Origin: Bacteroidaceae bacterium
GTDB taxonomy: Bacteria; Bacteroidota; Bacteroidia; Bacteroidales; Bacteroidaceae
NCBI GenBank assembly: GCA_024697945.1
Contig: JAILRU010000075.1
Coordinates: 1 to 64,000 of the forward strand
Reading direction: 5' to 3'
Length of the DNA stretch: 64,000 bases
The stretch's first letter is position 1. Each line of letters starts with the position of its first letter. The translations under genes were made by a program, and so were the position numbers. Of this stretch, positions 60,535-64,000 are shown piece after piece. The notes below the pieces were generated by a model that searched no databases, was not told where the DNA came from, and saw nothing but the letters and a program-made list of their open reading frames with translations.

Positions 60535-60549
60535 CTTTTTACTTTTTCA
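60535..60549 (-). repeat. Leader word TGAAAAAGTAAAAAG before the GT4 gene
   Basis: Identical 15-nt word to that at 58552-58566; here it overlaps the last codon of the upstream glycosyltransferase gene and ends 9 bp before the next ATG. Confidence 0.8.
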
Positions 60550-61560
60550 CTTATAAGCCTCCTTCCCCATCCACTTGTTGATGCGGTTACGGATGGCAGA
60601 AAATATGAAACGGAAATTGCCGTAGCGGAGATTCAAGAAAAGCTCTTCGAAGGAACGTCTCACCTTAATCATCGGATTCATCCATCCCATGATACGGTAG
60701 GCACGATGTCGGTATGCAACATGCTCCATGACGTAAGGCGGATGATGGACCTCCTCTATCTCGTATCTTTTCATCGTGAAGATGCGACGGTAGCCGCGAG
60801 GCATCGTTTGGAGCGAGCCACCGAAGTGTGTGCTGTCTGTTGTGGCACCGAGGTTGTTAACCATGTTTTTGCAGGGTACGATGGCAAGACCGTTACTAAG
60901 CAGTAGGTGCGCCCAGAAAATGGTCTCGTAGAAAGCCTTACCTTGTTCCCGATGCTTGCGGCACATAGGCAGGAAGTCGTTACGGTAGCCTCGCTCGCGT
61001 ATTAACTCTTCCAATTGGTGCACGACGACAGGGTTGTCGAGCCATGTGTAATGCTCATCCCACAGGTCAACGATGCGCCGCCATGATGCCCATCCCCAAA
61101 TGCTGAAGTTCGTAGTGAAGAAGTAGTCGCCCTCTGTGTCGGAGGTCTGTTCCTCGACGTTGAAACCACTAATCATCGTGATGCGTTTGTCGTTTTCATA
61201 GCGCTCCAGCATCTCTTTGCAGAACGAGAAGAAACTGACGGCAGGCACATCGTCATCCTCCAATACAACGCATTTGTCCACATGGCTGAAGGCCCATTTC
61301 TGCGAGATGTATTCCGAAGGGTCACACCCGTAGTTTTTTTCCTGAAAAAGTGTTTCCACTTGGCACTCCCAATCTACCTGCGCTACAACTTCGCGACAAG
61401 CCAAGATGCCAGGCATGTCTTTCTCAGAGCGCGGCCCATCCTGATAGAGGAACAAACGCGACGGGCGAGCCTTGCGCACTTCAGCAAAAACTTGGCTCAA
61501 CTGTTGCGGCCTGTTAAAGAACAGGATGAGTACAGGAATATCTACAAGAAATGGTTTCAT
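60547..61560 (-). CDS. Glycosyltransferase of the GT-A type
   Basis: A 337-residue protein: 'VDIPVLILFFNRPQQLSQVF', 'RPSRLFLYQDGPRSEKD', and the DxD-like metal site in 'DKCVVLEDDDVPAVSFFSFC'. 'FSIWGWASWRRIVDLWDEHY' is characteristic of this family, often annotated as glycosyltransferase or hemolysin-like. It is the first gene of the minus-strand series that continues through two more glycosyltransferases. The polysaccharide made cannot be told from three enzymes. No strong promoter box was identified in the 61561-61757 gap on the minus strand. Confidence 0.88.
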   Translation of the reverse strand: MKPFLVDIPVLILFFNRPQQLSQVFAEVRKARPSRLFLYQDGPRSEKDMPGILACREVVAQVDWECQVETLFQEKNYGCDPSEYISQKWAFSHVDKCVVLEDDDVPAVSFFSFCKEMLERYENDKRITMISGFNVEEQTSDTEGDYFFTTNFSIWGWASWRRIVDLWDEHYTWLDNPVVVHQLEELIRERGYRNDFLPMCRKHREQGKAFYETIFWAHLLLSNGLAIVPCKNMVNNLGATTDSTHFGGSLQTMPRGYRRIFTMKRYEIEEVHHPPYVMEHVAYRHRAYRIMGWMNPMIKVRRSFEELFLNLRYGNFRFIFSAIRNRINKWMGKEAYK

Positions 61561-61637
61561 GCATGCAAAGATACACTTTTTTATCCAATAATGTATAATT
61601 TATAGGGGCTAAGCATACATTATATCAAAAAAAAACG

Positions 61638-61645
61638 TATATTTG
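61638..61645 (+). promoter_or_regulatory. -7 box for the fasciclin lipoprotein gene
   Basis: TATATTTG matches TAnnTTTG, 112 bp before the start codon. The leader contains a CAACTATCAACTATAACTATA word run (61677-61700). Confidence 0.5.
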
Positions 61646-61757
61646 TACACAAGAGCGTGCGAAAATGCAAACCTTCAACTATCAACTATAACTATAACTA
61701 ATAGATATTAACCGGAAATTCCTGCTAACAGGTATTTCTACATTAAACTTTTTTCGG

Positions 61758-63938
61758 ATGAAAAGATTTTTTATTGCAATTGTGATGTTACTTGCTTTGG
61801 TAGGTTGCAAGGAGGAAATTGATACATCAGCGAGATACGTTTTCCTGCAAAAGACTATCTCAGAATACCTCGAGAGCAAGGACTACTATAGCGAGTATGT
61901 GCGTCTGTTGAGCGAGATGCCTGTCAGTGAAGTTTCCTCTACCACACTGAAGCAGCTCCTTTCTGCCCGTGGCCATTACACTGTCTTTGCTCCTACGAAC
62001 GATGCCATCCAGACATATCTGGACTCGCTTTTCCGTAAAGGAATCATTACCGAGCCGTCGTGGGAGGGCTTCAAGAATGAGAACGACTTGGACAGTATCA
62101 AGAAGGTAATTGTCTATAATAGTATCTTGGATAGTGGCGACAATCAGACAGCTTACTCCGTGGCAGACTTTCCGAAGCACGAATTCGAGTTCGGGTTGGC
62201 AAACATGTACGACCGCAAGTTGCGCGTCTATTATGGTCAGAACGATCCTGACAGCATCTCCATCAACGATCAAGCGCTTCTCTCGAAGGACAACAGGGAC
62301 ATCCCCCTCATCAATGGTTTCGTGCATCAGGTGGCGGGTGTCATAGCTCCGAGCAACGATCGCTTAGGTGATTTCATCTACCAATGGTCACGCAATCCAG
62401 GCAGTGGCTATAATGTCATATCGAGGCTTCTGATGGCTTGTGGCTTGGCCGATACCCTGAATGCCTATCGTGACGAGGAGTGGGAACGTCTCTATCAGGG
62501 AGGCATCGTGAAGGATCTCCCAAAACATACCTCGGTGGGTCAGGTTGGTACCATCCCACAGCACCGCTACTATGGTTTCACACTATTTGCCGAGACCGAC
62601 CACTTCTGGGAGGAGAAATTCGGGAAACCGGCTGAAGAGATTACCGTGAGCGAGATATGTGAATTTCTGCGCGAGTCGGGACTATTCGATTATATTCCGG
62701 GGACACTCTATGACGAAAACTATACCAACCAGATGAACGTTCTGAACCAGTTTGTCACGTACCATCTGTTGCCTCAACGCATCGGTCGCGAAAAGCTGGT
62801 AATACATTATAACGAGTTGGGATACAATGTCAGCTCCTCCAAGAGCCCCTCCATCCCTATCATGGATTATTACCAGACGATGGGACTGCCGAGAATGATC
62901 AAGACCTATGAAAGTCGCGAAAGTAACGGTATTTTCCTGAACCGCTTTCCAATACTTATGAACGGACGTGGACAATTCAGCCCAGCCCATCAAAACATAA
63001 ACAACTACCATGAGAGCGGCCAATTCCCACGATTGAAGGGGGCCAGCACTACGCCCAATGAGAACGAGGGCATTCGCATCCTGACCTATTCTGAGACTGG
63101 TACCGACAATACCAGTATCGCCAATGGTATTATCTATCCCATCGAGGATCTTTTGGTTTGCACCGAGAATGTCTGCAACCAGATGTCCACTCAGCGCATC
63201 CGCTTCGATGCATGTTGCACAATGCCAGAACTTATGAACAACGACATTCGCCAAACACGTGCCTACTATTCCTATGGAGCATCTAACGTCAGAGCTATTC
63301 CTACAAACTACCCATATCTCGAAGGTGTAGAGATTCGCGAGGGGACACTGTTCTACTATCTGCAAGCTTTCATGTCAGGCTATCATAACCTGCAAGGCGA
63401 TGAGTTCAACATTATAGGTCAGTACGACTTCACCATGAAATTGCCGCCCGTGCCACGCGCAGGACAATACGAGGTACGTTTTGGTGTAGCTACAGGCTCG
63501 TATGTCCGTTCTATGGCCCAAGTCTATTTTGGTACTGACCGTAATAATATGTATGTTACAGGTATCCCTATGGATCTTCGACTGGGTGGACTGGAAATGA
63601 GAATGCCCAGCGGTGCAACGCCGTCTAATGTAGGTTGGGAGGCGGATACCGACGATGAGGAATACAACGACCGCGTGACGAAGGCAATGCGTGCAAAAGG
63701 CTTCATGAAGGCACCCTATGCATGGTGTAACGCCAATGGAACCGGTAGTCCCGTGCGCACGTTCCATTACATGTCACGACGCATCATAATAAATACTTTC
63801 CTACAACCTTATCAGAACTACTACATTCGCTTCAAATCTGTTCTTGAAGGTCAAAGCTATGAATTCTTCATGGACTACTTCGAGTATGTGCCCAAAGAAG
63901 TCTATGATAATCCTGAGGAGCCGGAAGACATCTGGTAG
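61758..63938 (+). CDS. Fasciclin-domain (FAS1) outer-membrane lipoprotein
   Basis: The N-terminus 'MKRFFIAIVMLLALVGCKEE' has a clear lipobox (LVGC, lipid Cys17). A FAS1 domain follows at about residues 30-200, with the H1 motif 'GHYTVFAPTNDAIQTYLDSL' and later 'PLINGFVHQVAGVIAP'. A second FAS1-like part is at about 290-450 ('FLRESGLFDYIPGTLYDENY', 'NQFVTYHLLPQRIGREKLV'). The C-terminal part (500-726) is a beta-rich domain without clear family ('YDFTMKLPPVPRAGQYEVRF'). Such lipoproteins in Bacteroidales are commonly next to SusC/SusD-type transport genes and may bind glycans or adhesion partners. A new gene appears to begin 45 bp later. Confidence 0.9.
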   Translation: MKRFFIAIVMLLALVGCKEEIDTSARYVFLQKTISEYLESKDYYSEYVRLLSEMPVSEVSSTTLKQLLSARGHYTVFAPTNDAIQTYLDSLFRKGIITEPSWEGFKNENDLDSIKKVIVYNSILDSGDNQTAYSVADFPKHEFEFGLANMYDRKLRVYYGQNDPDSISINDQALLSKDNRDIPLINGFVHQVAGVIAPSNDRLGDFIYQWSRNPGSGYNVISRLLMACGLADTLNAYRDEEWERLYQGGIVKDLPKHTSVGQVGTIPQHRYYGFTLFAETDHFWEEKFGKPAEEITVSEICEFLRESGLFDYIPGTLYDENYTNQMNVLNQFVTYHLLPQRIGREKLVIHYNELGYNVSSSKSPSIPIMDYYQTMGLPRMIKTYESRESNGIFLNRFPILMNGRGQFSPAHQNINNYHESGQFPRLKGASTTPNENEGIRILTYSETGTDNTSIANGIIYPIEDLLVCTENVCNQMSTQRIRFDACCTMPELMNNDIRQTRAYYSYGASNVRAIPTNYPYLEGVEIREGTLFYYLQAFMSGYHNLQGDEFNIIGQYDFTMKLPPVPRAGQYEVRFGVATGSYVRSMAQVYFGTDRNNMYVTGIPMDLRLGGLEMRMPSGATPSNVGWEADTDDEEYNDRVTKAMRAKGFMKAPYAWCNANGTGSPVRTFHYMSRRIIINTFLQPYQNYYIRFKSVLEGQSYEFFMDYFEYVPKEVYDNPEEPEDIW

Positions 63939-63983
63939 AAAAGATTCAAGACCGCCATTCCTACTGTGAGCAGCAGGGAGAGA

Positions 63984-64000
63984 ATGAAGAAAATGTTGCT
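63984..64000 (+). CDS. Start of a following gene (first five codons only)
   Basis: ATGAAGAAAATGTTG at 63984 has a purine-rich GGGAGAGA stretch just upstream and would begin a signal peptide (MKKML). It is on the same strand 45 bp after the fasciclin gene. A converging gene on the minus strand is the alternative, since that strand also has an open hydrophobic frame. Too short to identify. Confidence 0.35.

Overview
The window reads as a chromosomal segment of a Bacteroidales bacterium, most likely a Prevotella or close relative. Supporting signs: promoter -7 boxes of the Bacteroidetes type (TAnnTTTG, in two cases with TTTG 19 nt upstream), almost no Shine-Dalgarno sites, a fused SecDF, the gene order guaB - two parvulins - OstA-like - small membrane protein - mutL, TPR/AraC one-protein regulators, BspA-type leucine-rich repeats, and C-terminal tags of the form 'YxLxGxR...KGxxIxxGKKV' that resemble type IX secretion (T9SS) sorting tails. 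No rRNA, tRNA, CRISPR array or intact insertion sequence was seen.

Layout. 0-2.8 kb: 5' part of a large secreted protein and a HEPN/MNT toxin-antitoxin-like pair, all on the minus strand. 3.3-12.8 kb: a minus-strand housekeeping block guaB, two periplasmic peptidyl-prolyl isomerases, an OstA/LptA-like protein, a small membrane protein, mutL, and trpS. 13.0-16.0 kb: a polyferredoxin membrane protein paired with a Tat-exported Fe-S aldo/keto reductase. 16.2-19.8 kb: a GH92 mannosidase, divergent from a small exported protein and a CPBP-family membrane protease. 20.0-27.2 kb: an envelope module of a 1556-residue coiled-coil lipoprotein, an OmpA-family protein and an outer-membrane barrel protein. 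27.3-33.0 kb: HU, rhomboid protease, a membrane-anchored EEP phosphatase and secDF. 33.1-33.5 kb: a hipB-like antitoxin followed by a truncated stub of hipA. 33.8-42.0 kb: a 2156-residue multidomain surface protein and a TPR/AraC regulator. 42.0-43.6 kb: a 1.6 kb gene-free stretch packed with hairpins and tandem arrays. 43.6-49.4 kb: an 855-residue tagged protein, a HGSNAT/DUF5009-type acyltransferase, a GH29 fucosidase and a 50-residue peptide gene. 49.4-61.6 kb: a long minus-strand series of three glycosyltransferases, rnhB, an EEP-GLUG surface protein, an EEP-like pseudoenzyme, a GH2 enzyme and a BspA-phosphatase gene broken by a nonsense codon and a frameshift. 61.8-64 kb: a fasciclin lipoprotein and the first codons of a following gene.

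Functionally the window combines core functions (protein export and folding, outer-membrane biogenesis, purine synthesis, repair) with accessory surface functions: degradation of host-type glycans (mannosidase, fucosidase, GH2) and large exported proteins, several with a shared C-terminal tag.

The most unusual features are repeats. Four gene-free places carry imperfect tandem arrays whose sequences are unrelated but whose unit length is always 21-23 bp and whose units contain short dyads; in the 8-unit array (43279-43462) the two arms of the hairpin change together. Separately, short-word tandem repeats (7-11 nt) sit directly before many start codons, the same word recurs before different genes in the same gene-sense orientation, and in several genes such words have become coding sequence (signal peptides, linkers, the segment just before the sorting tail). 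Two are heptamers within reading frames, where a change in copy number would shift the frame.
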